This document shows positions 15,937 to 24,595 of a DNA stretch of 64,000 nt, piece by piece (the stretch's first letter is position 1; each line of letters opens with the position of its first letter). The notes under the pieces were generated by a model. The model saw only the letters and a list, made by a program, of their open reading frames with translations, ran no database searches and was not told the DNA's origin. A program made the position numbers and the translations under genes. The DNA comes from Roseovarius sp. 217. Its GTDB lineage: Bacteria > Pseudomonadota > Alphaproteobacteria > Rhodobacterales > Rhodobacteraceae. The stretch lies in the NCBI RefSeq assembly GCF_000152845.1, contig NZ_CH902585.1, forward strand, positions 137,792 to 201,791. Reading direction: 5' to 3'.

Positions 15937-16748
15937 GGTGTTGTCACGTTAACTTCCGCGGCTTGCAAGACCGGCCGGTTTCTGCTGATCCAGGCGATGT
16001 CGGCTGCGGTTGCCCAAGCTTCGAATGCTTCCCTTCGGTGATATCGGATAGTCAAGGCGGCGCGGCGTCTGGATGGAACGGTAAAACAATTTCGGTGGCG
16101 GAATGAATTGAACCGAACCGCTGTAATCCGCCTGGTGACCGGAAGCTTTGCATCGCTCGTTCCCGCTTTCGAAATGGCAGGTGGCTGTTCTCGGCGCGAT
16201 TGTTGAGGTCCTTGTGAGACCAATGATCAAGGCCTGGCGCCACTTCCCGTTTGGCCGCCCCATATGCGCGGAGTTTGTCGGTAACGATCCGCTTGGGGAG
16301 CCCGTAACATTTGATCAGGCGTCGCAGTACCCGTTTCGCGGCTCGCTTGTCGCGCTTGGATTGCACGATCTCCTCGAGAACGACGCCATGCTGATCAACC
16401 GCGCGCCAGAGCCAGAACTTCCGCCCCGAGATTTTCACAACGACCTCGTCCAGATGCCATACATCACCAGGGCGCGCCTGTCGGCGCCGCAGGTTCCGTG
16501 CAATCTGGGGGCCGAATTTGGCGGTCCAGCGCCGGATAGTTTCATAGGACACGTCAATGCCACGTTCGAGCAGCATCTCCTCAACCTCACGCAAGCTCAG
16601 ATTGAACCGGACGTACAGCCATACCGCATGGGCAATGATCTCAGGCGGAAAGCTGTGGCACTTATAGCTGATTTACGGTGTCTGCGTCGGCACCGGCTAC
16701 CTCCAAATCGCGGACCCGGCAATCGGAAGTAGATAATGTGACAACGCC
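15937..16748 (-). mobile_element. IS6-family element, diverged copy (GGTGTTGTCACG ... GTGACAACGCC ends)
   Basis: The 812-bp element is related to copy A but diverged along its length, and its two ends differ slightly from each other. It lies between the GAF kinase and the DoxX gene. Its transposase is broken, so it would depend on other copies for movement. Confidence 0.85.
15980..16706 (-). pseudogene. IS6-family transposase with an N-terminal nonsense codon and a C-terminal frameshift
   Basis: Reading from the N-terminus, VPTQTP is followed by an in-frame TAA before ISYKCHSFPPEIIAHAVWLY. The core is intact (VWHLDEVVVKISGR, RIVTDKLRAYG, NNRAENSHLPFRKRE). Near 16100 the frame shifts, so the family-like tail (RNCFTVPSRRRAALTIRYHR) lies in another frame, and the usual stop after ADIA is gone. 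Confidence 0.82.
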
Positions 16749-16764
16749 GCTTGTGGTGCTAAGC

Positions 16765-17118
16765 TTAAGTCTGTTTTTCTAACGACGTTGTCAAAATCAG
16801 ACACCCGCCCGCCACTGCCCAGTTCTTGATCATGATCGACATCTGCCATGGGTCGGATGGAATGAAATGAAAGACGCTGGTCAGCAAGCAATATGCCGCC
16901 AGCAAACGTCCGAGAGGCTTCAAGAACTTGCCCGCGATAAGAAGCCCGGCAGCCAACGCGTTGAACGCTAGGGCGGGCCAGACCAGCCACACGGGCAATC
17001 CAGAGCCCGCCAGAAGCGCCTGCGCGGCACCTGGGTCAATTGTCTTCTGCACGGCCCCGGCAAGAAAAAGTATCGCCAAGAGATACCGCCCGGCGACCCA
17101 TTCAAATCTATTGGTCAT
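16765..17118 (-). CDS. DoxX-like small membrane protein
   Basis: The 117-residue protein starts MTNRFEWVAGRYLLAILFLAGAVQKTIDP and has four hydrophobic segments (about 9-28, 42-60, 65-85, 92-110), the DoxX fold. Its ATG overlaps the msrB stop (ATGA), so it is the last gene of a fasciclin-msrB-doxX unit. DoxX proteins are linked to redox stress at the membrane, but the exact activity here is unknown. A start 13 codons further upstream would lie inside msrB and is not preferred. Confidence 0.8.
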   Translation of the reverse strand: MTNRFEWVAGRYLLAILFLAGAVQKTIDPGAAQALLAGSGLPVWLVWPALAFNALAAGLLIAGKFLKPLGRLLAAYCLLTSVFHFIPSDPWQMSIMIKNWAVAGGCLILTTSLEKQT

Positions 17119-17582
17119 TCGCCCGGAACGAAGGTCAGGCTGAGACCATTCAGGCAATGACGTTTGCCCGTCGGCTCCGGTCCGTCAACGAAGATATGGC
17201 CCAGGTGGCCGCCACATCGGCGGCAATGCACCTCGGTCCGGACCTGAAAGAAAAGCTTCCTGTCTTCTTTAGTCCTAACAGCATCCTGCAGGCTTTCATA
17301 AAAGCTCGGCCAGCCGGTTCCACTGTCGTATTTCGCGTCCGAAACATAAACCGGGAGGTCGCACCCACGACAATGGTATGTCCCAGTGCGCGTTTCTTCA
17401 TTGAGCGGGCTAGTGTAGGGCCGCTCGGTTTCTTCCTCGCGCAGCACCAGGTATTCGTTCTCGCTCAGGCGGTCGCGCCACTCCGCTTCGGTGCGGCAAA
17501 TCTCGAAACCGCATGTTGAGGCGTGGAGAGGCCGTGCCATCAAGGCGGCTCCCGTCATCAAGAGAAATGCTCTGCGCTTCAT
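17115..17582 (-). CDS. msrB: Exported peptide-methionine (R)-S-oxide reductase
   Basis: MsrB reduces the R-form of methionine sulfoxide in oxidised proteins. The 155-residue protein begins with a cleavable signal (MKRRAFLLMTGAALMARPLHA), so it acts in the periplasm. The family core follows: zinc CxxC pairs (CRGC, CRRC), GTGWPSFYESL, and the catalytic cysteine in KRHCLNGLSLTF. It lies 73 bases after the fasciclin gene and overlaps the DoxX gene. Together these suggest a periplasmic oxidative-repair unit. Confidence 0.95.
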   Translation of the reverse strand: MKRRAFLLMTGAALMARPLHASTCGFEICRTEAEWRDRLSENEYLVLREEETERPYTSPLNEETRTGTYHCRGCDLPVYVSDAKYDSGTGWPSFYESLQDAVRTKEDRKLFFQVRTEVHCRRCGGHLGHIFVDGPEPTGKRHCLNGLSLTFVPGE

Positions 17583-17655
17583 GGTTTCACCTCTTCGAAA
17601 AATGCCCGGACGGACCAGCGGGGGGCGTCGGCCCGCCCAGGCGGTTCTGCTCGCC

Positions 17656-18207
17656 TTATTTCGGAACGAGGACCGTATCGACGACGTGGATCACGCCGTT
17701 TGACTGATCGACATCCGCGATGGTCACACGACCCGCGTTGCCGCTTTCGTCGTAGATGAAGACGTTGTTTCCCCTGACCTGGGCCGACAGGGCGTCGCCC
17801 GATACCGCATTGAAGTGATAAAAGCCATCGGACGAGGCGCGAGCCTGACGTGCGATCTCGGCGGCGGACCAGTCACCAGCAACCACGTGCGCGGTCAGCA
17901 CCTTAGTGAGCATGTCCTTGTTTTCGGGCTTCAAGAGCGTGTCGACGGTGCCGTCCGGCAGGGCCGCGAACGCGTCGTTGACCGGCGCGAAGACGGTGAA
18001 TGGTCCGGGGCCTTGCAGGGTTTCGACAAGGTCTGCGGCCTTGACCGCGGCAACGAGCGTCGTGTGGTCGGCCGAGTTCACAGCGTTTTCCACGATGTTC
18101 TTCGTCTCGAACATCGGCGCGCCACCAACCATCGGGTTTTCTGCGTAGGCTGCGGTCGCGATGGTCAATGCTGCAACTGCGGTGGCCAGTTTGGACACGA
18201 TTTTCAT
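17656..18207 (-). CDS. Secreted fasciclin (FAS1) domain protein
   Basis: The 183-residue protein has a signal peptide (MKIVSKLATAVAALTIATAAYA) and one FAS1 domain with its H1 and H2 boxes (GPFTVFAPVNDAFAALPDGTVDTLLKPENKDMLTKVLTAHVV, VIHVVDTVLVP). GGAGGAG seven bases before the ATG at 18207 sets the start. FAS1 proteins are adhesive or stress-linked; in Rhodobacterales they often sit in oxidative-stress regulons. It is the first gene of the msrB-doxX unit. Confidence 0.92.
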   Translation of the reverse strand: MKIVSKLATAVAALTIATAAYAENPMVGGAPMFETKNIVENAVNSADHTTLVAAVKAADLVETLQGPGPFTVFAPVNDAFAALPDGTVDTLLKPENKDMLTKVLTAHVVAGDWSAAEIARQARASSDGFYHFNAVSGDALSAQVRGNNVFIYDESGNAGRVTIADVDQSNGVIHVVDTVLVPK

Positions 18208-18416
18208 GTTTTTCTCCTCCTGATAATGTTCGCAACTTTCTTGCGGTAACGAGAGAAGATACGGGCGCGCCCGCGAAAGAGTTTCAGCCCGCCTAGAATA
18301 AACGTGCGCCGAAGAATTATTTGGTTGCCAGAATGGCCCCGGTGGGTGAGCCGCCTTCCCCACACACGAGGCCGCAAGGCAAATGTAGGAATGCCGTTAC
18401 TTGCGGAACATTCTCA

Positions 18417-18866
18417 TTAAGCTCGGAGCTCCGAGCGAAAGAGATGTTCATGACTCAGGACAACGCGATATTCAGCGCAAGCTGCGGATACTTCGATATG
18501 CTGAGGCCATTGGGCACGTCGCCAAGACATGTCGCTACTTTGGCATCGGCAGGACAAGCTTTTATCGATGGCGCAAAGACTATGCCGAGCATGGCGAAGC
18601 AGGGCTGGTAAACGCACCACCTATCCCGAAGCGCCATGCCAATAGGACGTCGCCAGAGCGCGAGGAAAAGGTGCTACACCTTCGCCGCACGTATCATCTC
18701 GGACCGATGCGGATCGTTTGGTATCTGGAGCGCTATGATGGCATTCGGATGTCTGATGCCACCGTGTCGCGGATATTGCGGCGCAATGGATTAAATCGGC
18801 TTCCGCGCGGAACACGCATGCGCAAAGTGCATACTAAGCGATACAACAAACAGGTCCCCGGCACAC
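18417..18866 (+). pseudogene. IS481-type transposase, N-terminal fragment
   Basis: The frame shows helix-turn-helix sequence (AKTCRYFGIGRTSFYRWRKDYAEHGEAGL) and LGPMRIVWYLERYDGIRMSDATVSRILRRNGLNRL. It stops matching after YNKQVPG, where the DDE core should begin. It is cut there by an IS3-type scrap. Confidence 0.8.
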
Positions 18867-18940
18867 CGCCTTCGGCCTGGCGCAGGATCGCAATGATCTG
18901 CGCTTCACTGTATCTGCTTGTCTTAATTCGAAATCTCCTC
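18866..18940 (-). pseudogene. IS3-family orfA N-terminal scrap
   Basis: The minus strand reads KTSRYSEAQIIAILRQAEGGVP, the standard start of IS3-type orfA proteins. It is fused to the IS481 fragment at 18866. Only about 22 codons remain. Confidence 0.65.
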
Positions 18941-19004
18941 GTTCATCTTGCCGAGAAAATTCTACTTATCCAGCCCCTTACTTTCGGGGGGATTACCCCC
19001 GTCT

Positions 19005-20489
19005 TCAAGTGGTGATCCAGATCGTCTTGGTTTGCATGTACTGCGCCAAAGCCTCTGTACCATTGTCGCGAGCAAGCGAACCGGACATTTTGTAACCGCC
19101 AAATGGGGTTTTGATGTCTCCTTCAGAAAAACCGTTTACTGACACGGTGCCGCAAGGAAGAGACCGCGCCATGTGAAGCGCGCGGTCGATATCGCGCGTA
19201 AAGACGGTCGCATGGAGGCCGTATTCGGTATCGCTAGCGATCGCGAGCGCCTCTGCATCTGATCCCACCGGCATGATGCCAAGGACCGGGCCAAATATCT
19301 CTTCCCGCGCGATCTGCATATCGGGAGTGACACCTTGAAACACGGTCGGCTCAATAAAGAATCCTGGTAAGTCGCTGCTACCGCCCATGATTTTGCGGGC
19401 ACCCTGATCCACGCCGCTTTGGATATAACACATCACCATTTCCTTGTGGTCCTTGGAGATCATCGAGCCGATATCCGTCGACGGATCCAGCGGATCACCA
19501 AGCCGAAAGGCCTTTACCCGTTCGCAGACGCGGGCCGTGAACTCTTCGACCAAAGGCGCCGCGATAAGCTGACGCATATTGGCTGAGCAGTTCTGCCCTC
19601 CATTCCAGAAGGCCGACATGGTGGCGTGTTCGATCAGATCGTCAGTGATAGGGGCGTCATCCAGCACGATGAAGGGGCTCTTACCGCCCATTTCCAGACC
19701 AACTCCTTTGAGGTTGCTGTCGCCGGAATAGTGCAGGAACATCCGTCCGACTTCGGTCGAGCCGGTGAAAGATAGCGTGTCGATGTCATTGTGCAGACCG
19801 ATCGCTTGCCCCGCCGTGTGCCCATAGCCGGGAATGACGTTGATGACACCTGGCGGAACGCCGGCCTCTTCCATCAACTGGGCCAGACGAATGGCGGTGA
19901 GTGGCGTTTGCTCGGCCGGTTTGATGACAGCAGAACACCCGACCGCGAGGGCAGGAGCAATCTTCCAGGCCGCCATGAGAAGTGGGAAATTCCAGGGCAG
20001 GACGCCGGCCGCGATACCGGCAGGCTCATAGGTGATCAGGGCGAGCGCACCTAGGCCGGTGGGTGCAATCTTTCCAAAGGTCTTGTCCGCGAGTTCCGCG
20101 TACCACTGAAAGAAACGCGGTACTTCAGTTCCGATCTCGTGCAGGCAATCAGTGATGGTCTTGCCAGTATCAAGGCTTTCTAGAACTGCCAGCTCAGTTG
20201 TGTGTTCGCGAACGAGGGTCGCGACCTTCAGCAGTACCTCCTTGCGGTGCTCTGGCTCTGCCCGCGACCAGGTGCCGTCGTTGAACACCCGACGGGCGGC
20301 GGCGACAGCGCGGTCGACATCTGCCGATTTGCAATGTGAGACCTCTGCCAGAACCTGCCCGGTGGCCGGATTGATCGTTTCGAATTTGTCGCCGTCAACT
20401 GCGTCACAGGATGAGCCGTCGATATAGGCCCGACCGTTCGGGATCAGCTTGGCAGCTATGGCTTGGAAGTTGGCATGTGTCAGGGTCAT
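19005..20489 (-). CDS. NAD(P)-dependent aldehyde dehydrogenase
   Basis: The 494-residue enzyme has the ALDH hallmarks: LPWNFPLLMAAWKIAPALAVGCSAVIKPAEQTPL (cofactor site), FTGSTEVGR, catalytic E in LEMGGKSPFIVL, catalytic C in GQNCSA, and EEIFGPVLG. It resembles the gamma-glutamyl-aminobutyraldehyde or betaine-aldehyde branch, but the substrate cannot be fixed. The ATG at 20489 overlaps the epoxide hydrolase stop (ATGA), so they form an operon. Converting an aldehyde made from the upstream hydrolase or imported substrate to an acid is inferred. Confidence 0.93.
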   Translation of the reverse strand: MTLTHANFQAIAAKLIPNGRAYIDGSSCDAVDGDKFETINPATGQVLAEVSHCKSADVDRAVAAARRVFNDGTWSRAEPEHRKEVLLKVATLVREHTTELAVLESLDTGKTITDCLHEIGTEVPRFFQWYAELADKTFGKIAPTGLGALALITYEPAGIAAGVLPWNFPLLMAAWKIAPALAVGCSAVIKPAEQTPLTAIRLAQLMEEAGVPPGVINVIPGYGHTAGQAIGLHNDIDTLSFTGSTEVGRMFLHYSGDSNLKGVGLEMGGKSPFIVLDDAPITDDLIEHATMSAFWNGGQNCSANMRQLIAAPLVEEFTARVCERVKAFRLGDPLDPSTDIGSMISKDHKEMVMCYIQSGVDQGARKIMGGSSDLPGFFIEPTVFQGVTPDMQIAREEIFGPVLGIMPVGSDAEALAIASDTEYGLHATVFTRDIDRALHMARSLPCGTVSVNGFSEGDIKTPFGGYKMSGSLARDNGTEALAQYMQTKTIWITT

Positions 20490-21679
20490 CGGGTGGCTCC
20501 ATTGTCTTTTTGGCGCAGGCTGCATGCGAATTTGCGAATGTCGTTGATGAGCATTTCTGGTTCTTCCATCGCAGCGAAGTGGCCACCGCGTGGCATTTCA
20601 GTCCAATGCTGGATGTTGTAGATGCGTTCGGCATAACTGCGTGGCGGCCAGCGCAGCATTTCCTTCGGGAAAACGGCGCAACCCGTCGGTACTTCGACGC
20701 GAGCCCCTTCCGGCGATAGAATGCGCCCGCCTTCCTCACGCCGTCCGTAGTAGATCCACGAGGCGGAATTGAAGGTCCGCGTGGTGATATAGATCATGAT
20801 ATTGGTCAGCAGCTCATCCTTGGAATGAGCGGTTTCGATGCCACCGACTGGCACATCCGACCAATCGTGGAACTTTTCCACTAGCCAGGCCGCAATGCCG
20901 ACCGGGCTGTCCATCATCGCATAGCTGAGCGTCTGCGGTCGCGTCGCCTGCTGGGTGCGATACCCGTTCTGCATGATCTGATCGCGTTCGAATTGTGCTT
21001 CCCACGCCGCTTCAGTCGGTGTCTGTGGTCCGTCGGGATGGCGCATGGTTAAGACGTTGAGGTGAACGGCCGAGCAGGCGGGCGCATGATCAAAGCCGAG
21101 CCAAGAACAGATTGCGCCCCCCCAATCTCCGCCCTGTGCCAGATAGCTTTCGATGCCCAGAGTTTTGGTCATCAAGGAATTGATGACGCCTGCCATTTTG
21201 CGTGGGCCAAAAGGGCGCGGAGGGCGTCCAGAAAAACCAAAGCCAGGCAGAGAAGGGGCGATGACGGTGAAGGCGTCACTGACATCGCCGCCAAAACGTT
21301 CAGGATGGGCCAGTGGCTCAATCAACTTGAAAAACTCGGCTACGGATCCAGGCCAGCCATGGCTGATCATTAGTGGCATAGGATTTGGGCCGCTGCCGGG
21401 CTCATGGATGAAATGCATATCTATGCCGTCGACCGACGTCTTGAAATGCGAAAAGCTGTTGATCCGCGCTTCTTGCGCGCGCCAGTCAAAGCCATCCGTC
21501 CAATAGGCACAAAGCTCTTTGAGGTAGTCGATATTGGTGCCGTAATCCCAGCCTCCGTCGTCCGGCATTTCGTGCCAAGGGTAAGTTGCAACCCTGGAAA
21601 GAACGGTCTCAAGCACATCGTCGGGGACGTGGAACTTAAACGGTGACAAATTGGGATTGGTGTTGATGCGATCCAACAA
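20486..21679 (-). CDS. Epoxide hydrolase, alpha/beta-hydrolase fold with EHN domain
   Basis: The 397-residue protein has an epoxide-hydrolase N-terminal domain (FKFHVPDDVLETVLSRVATYPW, WRAQEARINSFSHFKTSVDGIDMHFIHE) and the hydrolase fold: HGWPGS oxyanion loop, nucleophile D in GGDWGG, catalytic H in GGHFAAMEEPE. It opens epoxides to diols. It is coupled to the aldehyde dehydrogenase and lies near the MocR regulator and TRAP transporter. No signal peptide is seen. Confidence 0.9.
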   Translation of the reverse strand: MLDRINTNPNLSPFKFHVPDDVLETVLSRVATYPWHEMPDDGGWDYGTNIDYLKELCAYWTDGFDWRAQEARINSFSHFKTSVDGIDMHFIHEPGSGPNPMPLMISHGWPGSVAEFFKLIEPLAHPERFGGDVSDAFTVIAPSLPGFGFSGRPPRPFGPRKMAGVINSLMTKTLGIESYLAQGGDWGGAICSWLGFDHAPACSAVHLNVLTMRHPDGPQTPTEAAWEAQFERDQIMQNGYRTQQATRPQTLSYAMMDSPVGIAAWLVEKFHDWSDVPVGGIETAHSKDELLTNIMIYITTRTFNSASWIYYGRREEGGRILSPEGARVEVPTGCAVFPKEMLRWPPRSYAERIYNIQHWTEMPRGGHFAAMEEPEMLINDIRKFACSLRQKDNGATR

Positions 21680-21824
21680 AAGGCTGACTCCTCAATCTGA
21701 TCAATTATGCTCAAAGGCCCATGGACCTAGCATCTCGAAACTCAGATAACTGGAAAGTCGGACTTGCCACGAGAGACAGGTTGAGCCTTTCGAAGGGACA
21801 GATGGATGGTCGCAGATACGGAAT

Positions 21825-23348
21825 CTAAAGCGCGGCCTGAACTTCTTCGGCAATGATTTGGACGCCTGCCTTTAATTTCGTGACTGGGACATAAGCAAAT
21901 CCAAGGCGGAAGCTTCGGTTATTATCGTAGTGGAGAAAGTAGTCCCGCCCCCTGTCCACCAAGACGCCACGTGCGCGCAAGCGCAAAGCCAGTTTTGCCG
22001 CGTCAAACCCCTCTGGCCCGGTTAGCCAGAATGACGTCCCACCCTTGGATGCCGTGCGCTCCAAACTGCCAAGATGGTCGCTTAGTGCCGAATTCATCGC
22101 ATGCCAGCGTTTTTCATAGCGTCGCTCGATATTGCGCAGATGGGCATCGTAGTGCCCCAGCCGGAAGAACAGGGCTAGGATTTCCTGAACGATAGTCGGC
22201 GGGTGTCGCATCATTACGCCGCGCGCGACGCGTGCTTCCCGAATTATGTCCCTATGCGCGACGATGAAGCCAATCCTGATACCTGGAGATACAGTTTTTG
22301 AAAGGCTACCGACATAAATAACACGGTCTGATTGGTCCATCGAACGCAGCGACGGCGAGGACTTTGTAACATAATTCATCTCGGCTTCGTAATCATCCTC
22401 AATGATCATGAAATCCTTCTCGGAAGCCGCTTCGATCAATTCTTCGCGCCTTGATTGGCTCATGGTGACCATGGTCGGGAACTGGTGGCTGGGTGTTGTG
22501 AAAACCATTTGGCAGCCCTTGGGAATGGCGGACGGAATCAGCCCATCCGTGTCGATCGGAACGCCGATCAACTCGTTGCCAGAAAGTCGGAAAGCATTGC
22601 GTGCGCCAAAGAAGCCGGGATCTTCCAAAGCTATCGGTTTGCGGTTCGGTGCAAAGATCGTGCCAAGTATGAAGAGCGCGTTCTGTGAGCCGAGCGTGAT
22701 TAGTATCTCATCCTCGTCGGCATAGATGCCTCGCGTGTTCAGCAGCCTTTGCCGAAGTTGCTGGATAAGTTGGGAGCTGTCGCTTTCCACAGAATCGTTG
22801 GCCCAAGCTGGCATTTGCTTGCGGCCTAGGGCCTGTCTAGTGCATTCGCGCCAGCTGTCGACAGGAAACAGGTCTGGGTCGATTTGGTTGTAGATGAATG
22901 GGTAGGGATAGCTGCTCCAATCCAGCGGATTGACTACTGGCATCAGATTACTTGGCTGGAAGCTCACGGGGCAGGGCGCGCCCCCATTTTCGTCGGCCTT
23001 AACCTTTGCTGCCTTTTTCAAAGTCACCATCTTTGGGTTCACGAAATAGCCCGAACGGTCGCGTGATATCAAAAATTCTAAATCTATCAGCCTGTTATAG
23101 GCGGAAAAAACCGTATTACGTGACACCCCAAACTGTTGTGCTAGCTCACGGCAAGAGGGGAGCGGGCGGCTACAAGCCAAGGCCTCGGACGCAATCGCGG
23201 CGGTCACAACCTCACATATCTGGTCGCGCAAGCTTAGTGTCGAGTTTCTGGGGAGCCTCAGGAACTTTGGCGTCGTGGAACTCAATGAATCTCTCCCTCG
23301 GGCGGATCGCTTTCTTTCGACTGTAAGGGCCTTCTGACAGTTTCCCAA
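21825..23348 (-). CDS. MocR/PdxR-type regulator (GntR winged helix fused to aminotransferase fold)
   Basis: A GntR winged helix (SLRDQICEVVTAAIASEALACSRPLPSCRELAQQFGVSRNTVFSAYNRL, about 38-90) is joined to a fold-type I aminotransferase domain. The PLP lysine is visible in YVGSLSKTVSPGIRIGF, with the PLP aspartate region IIEDDYEAEMNY. These 507 residues are normal for MocR. It is divergent from the TRAP genes and the 106-base gap between them probably holds its operator. It is a likely regulator of the TRAP operon and perhaps of the hydrolase/dehydrogenase pair. Confidence 0.93.
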   Translation of the reverse strand: MGNCQKALTVERKRSARGRDSLSSTTPKFLRLPRNSTLSLRDQICEVVTAAIASEALACSRPLPSCRELAQQFGVSRNTVFSAYNRLIDLEFLISRDRSGYFVNPKMVTLKKAAKVKADENGGAPCPVSFQPSNLMPVVNPLDWSSYPYPFIYNQIDPDLFPVDSWRECTRQALGRKQMPAWANDSVESDSSQLIQQLRQRLLNTRGIYADEDEILITLGSQNALFILGTIFAPNRKPIALEDPGFFGARNAFRLSGNELIGVPIDTDGLIPSAIPKGCQMVFTTPSHQFPTMVTMSQSRREELIEAASEKDFMIIEDDYEAEMNYVTKSSPSLRSMDQSDRVIYVGSLSKTVSPGIRIGFIVAHRDIIREARVARGVMMRHPPTIVQEILALFFRLGHYDAHLRNIERRYEKRWHAMNSALSDHLGSLERTASKGGTSFWLTGPEGFDAAKLALRLRARGVLVDRGRDYFLHYDNNRSFRLGFAYVPVTKLKAGVQIIAEEVQAAL

Positions 23349-23454
23349 GTTGCGCGGTGCCTGTCCCCTTCAATCATTACATCTGTCCCTTCCAAAGAAA
23401 ACGTCCTCGGTAAACAGTGCCTCTAAGAAATCCGAGCCAAAGGGAGTTAATTCT

Positions 23455-24495
23455 ATGAGAACGAAATCCGTAGCGACGCTACTGTCGTTTGCAACGGCAT
23501 TGGTGATATCTGCGCAGTCGGCCAACGCTGAAACCGTCTTGAAGCTTGGCACCGTTGGCCAGTTGGGCATGCCGATTGGCGACGCCATCGAGCAGGCGCT
23601 GATCCCGACGCTTGAGGAAGTGTCAGGCGGCCAAATGCGGATCGAGCCGCATTATCGCGGGTCACTGTGCGGTGAACAGACCTGCGGCGAGCAGGCAAAT
23701 CAGGGACTATTGCAGCTTTGGACCAGTTCAACCGCTAATTTCCAAAGTTTTGGTGTCTCCCTTTCTATCTTTGATCTGCCTTACATCTTCAAGACCGCAG
23801 AAGATGCCGATCGCATCTCTTCGGAATGGCTGGCCAAGAAGCAATGCGAGATCGCCGCCGAAGAGTCGGGGCATGTCTGTCTGACCGTCTATTCGAGTGG
23901 CGGTTTCCGTCAGCTCGGCAACGCGTTGCGCCCCGTGCATGTCCCCTCGGACATGGAAGGCATAAAGTGGCGCGTCACCAAAAGCCCGATCGAATACACG
24001 CTCATCAGCAATTGGGGTGCTGTTCCGGTCCCTTACGACTGGACGCAGCTTTACCAGGGACTTCAGACCGGTGTTGTTTCCGGACAGTATGTTGCCACTC
24101 CGTGGCAGGAAATTGCGAAACTGCACGAGGTCGCAAAATACTTCACTGAGATCAATGGTTCGTGGTCGGGCAACCAATTGTCGATGGATAAAGGTCAGTA
24201 TGACGCGCTGAGCGATCAACAACGCGAATGGCTTCACACCGCCGCTGAAGCCTTTGGTCAGAAGGTGCAGGAACTCGACCGGCAGTGGGTCGCCGACGGC
24301 GAGGCGATAATCAAGGCAGCGATCGAGGAATGGTATGTTCCGACCGATGAGGAAATCGCCCTGTGGCGTACTGGAGCAATCGATGCCTGGGTCAACGCCA
24401 AAGGCACATTTGATCCGGAAACGGCAACCCGCGTTCTTCAAGAGCAGGGGATGGAAGACTTCATCGCTCAACTGAAGGAAGCTGGGGCGCTTTGA
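23455..24495 (+). CDS. dctP: TRAP transporter substrate-binding protein
   Basis: The 346-residue periplasmic receptor starts at 23455 after AGGGAG (eight-base spacing). It has a signal peptide (MRTKSVATLLSFATALVISAQSANA) and the DctP fold: LWTSSTANFQSFG, FDLPYIFKT, GIKWRVTKSPIEYTLISNWGAVPVPYDWTQLYQGLQTGVV. It feeds an organic acid or similar solute to DctQM. The substrate is unknown. It may match the hydrolase and dehydrogenase nearby. Confidence 0.93.
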   Translation: MRTKSVATLLSFATALVISAQSANAETVLKLGTVGQLGMPIGDAIEQALIPTLEEVSGGQMRIEPHYRGSLCGEQTCGEQANQGLLQLWTSSTANFQSFGVSLSIFDLPYIFKTAEDADRISSEWLAKKQCEIAAEESGHVCLTVYSSGGFRQLGNALRPVHVPSDMEGIKWRVTKSPIEYTLISNWGAVPVPYDWTQLYQGLQTGVVSGQYVATPWQEIAKLHEVAKYFTEINGSWSGNQLSMDKGQYDALSDQQREWLHTAAEAFGQKVQELDRQWVADGEAIIKAAIEEWYVPTDEEIALWRTGAIDAWVNAKGTFDPETATRVLQEQGMEDFIAQLKEAGAL

Positions 24496-24595
24496 TAAGA
24501 CCACACTGCCAACAGCGGCGCGGAGCTTCGGCTTTGCGTCGTAACAACTGCTCAACCGCAGCGAAATTACCCAACCGCACAGGATCAAGGCTGAC

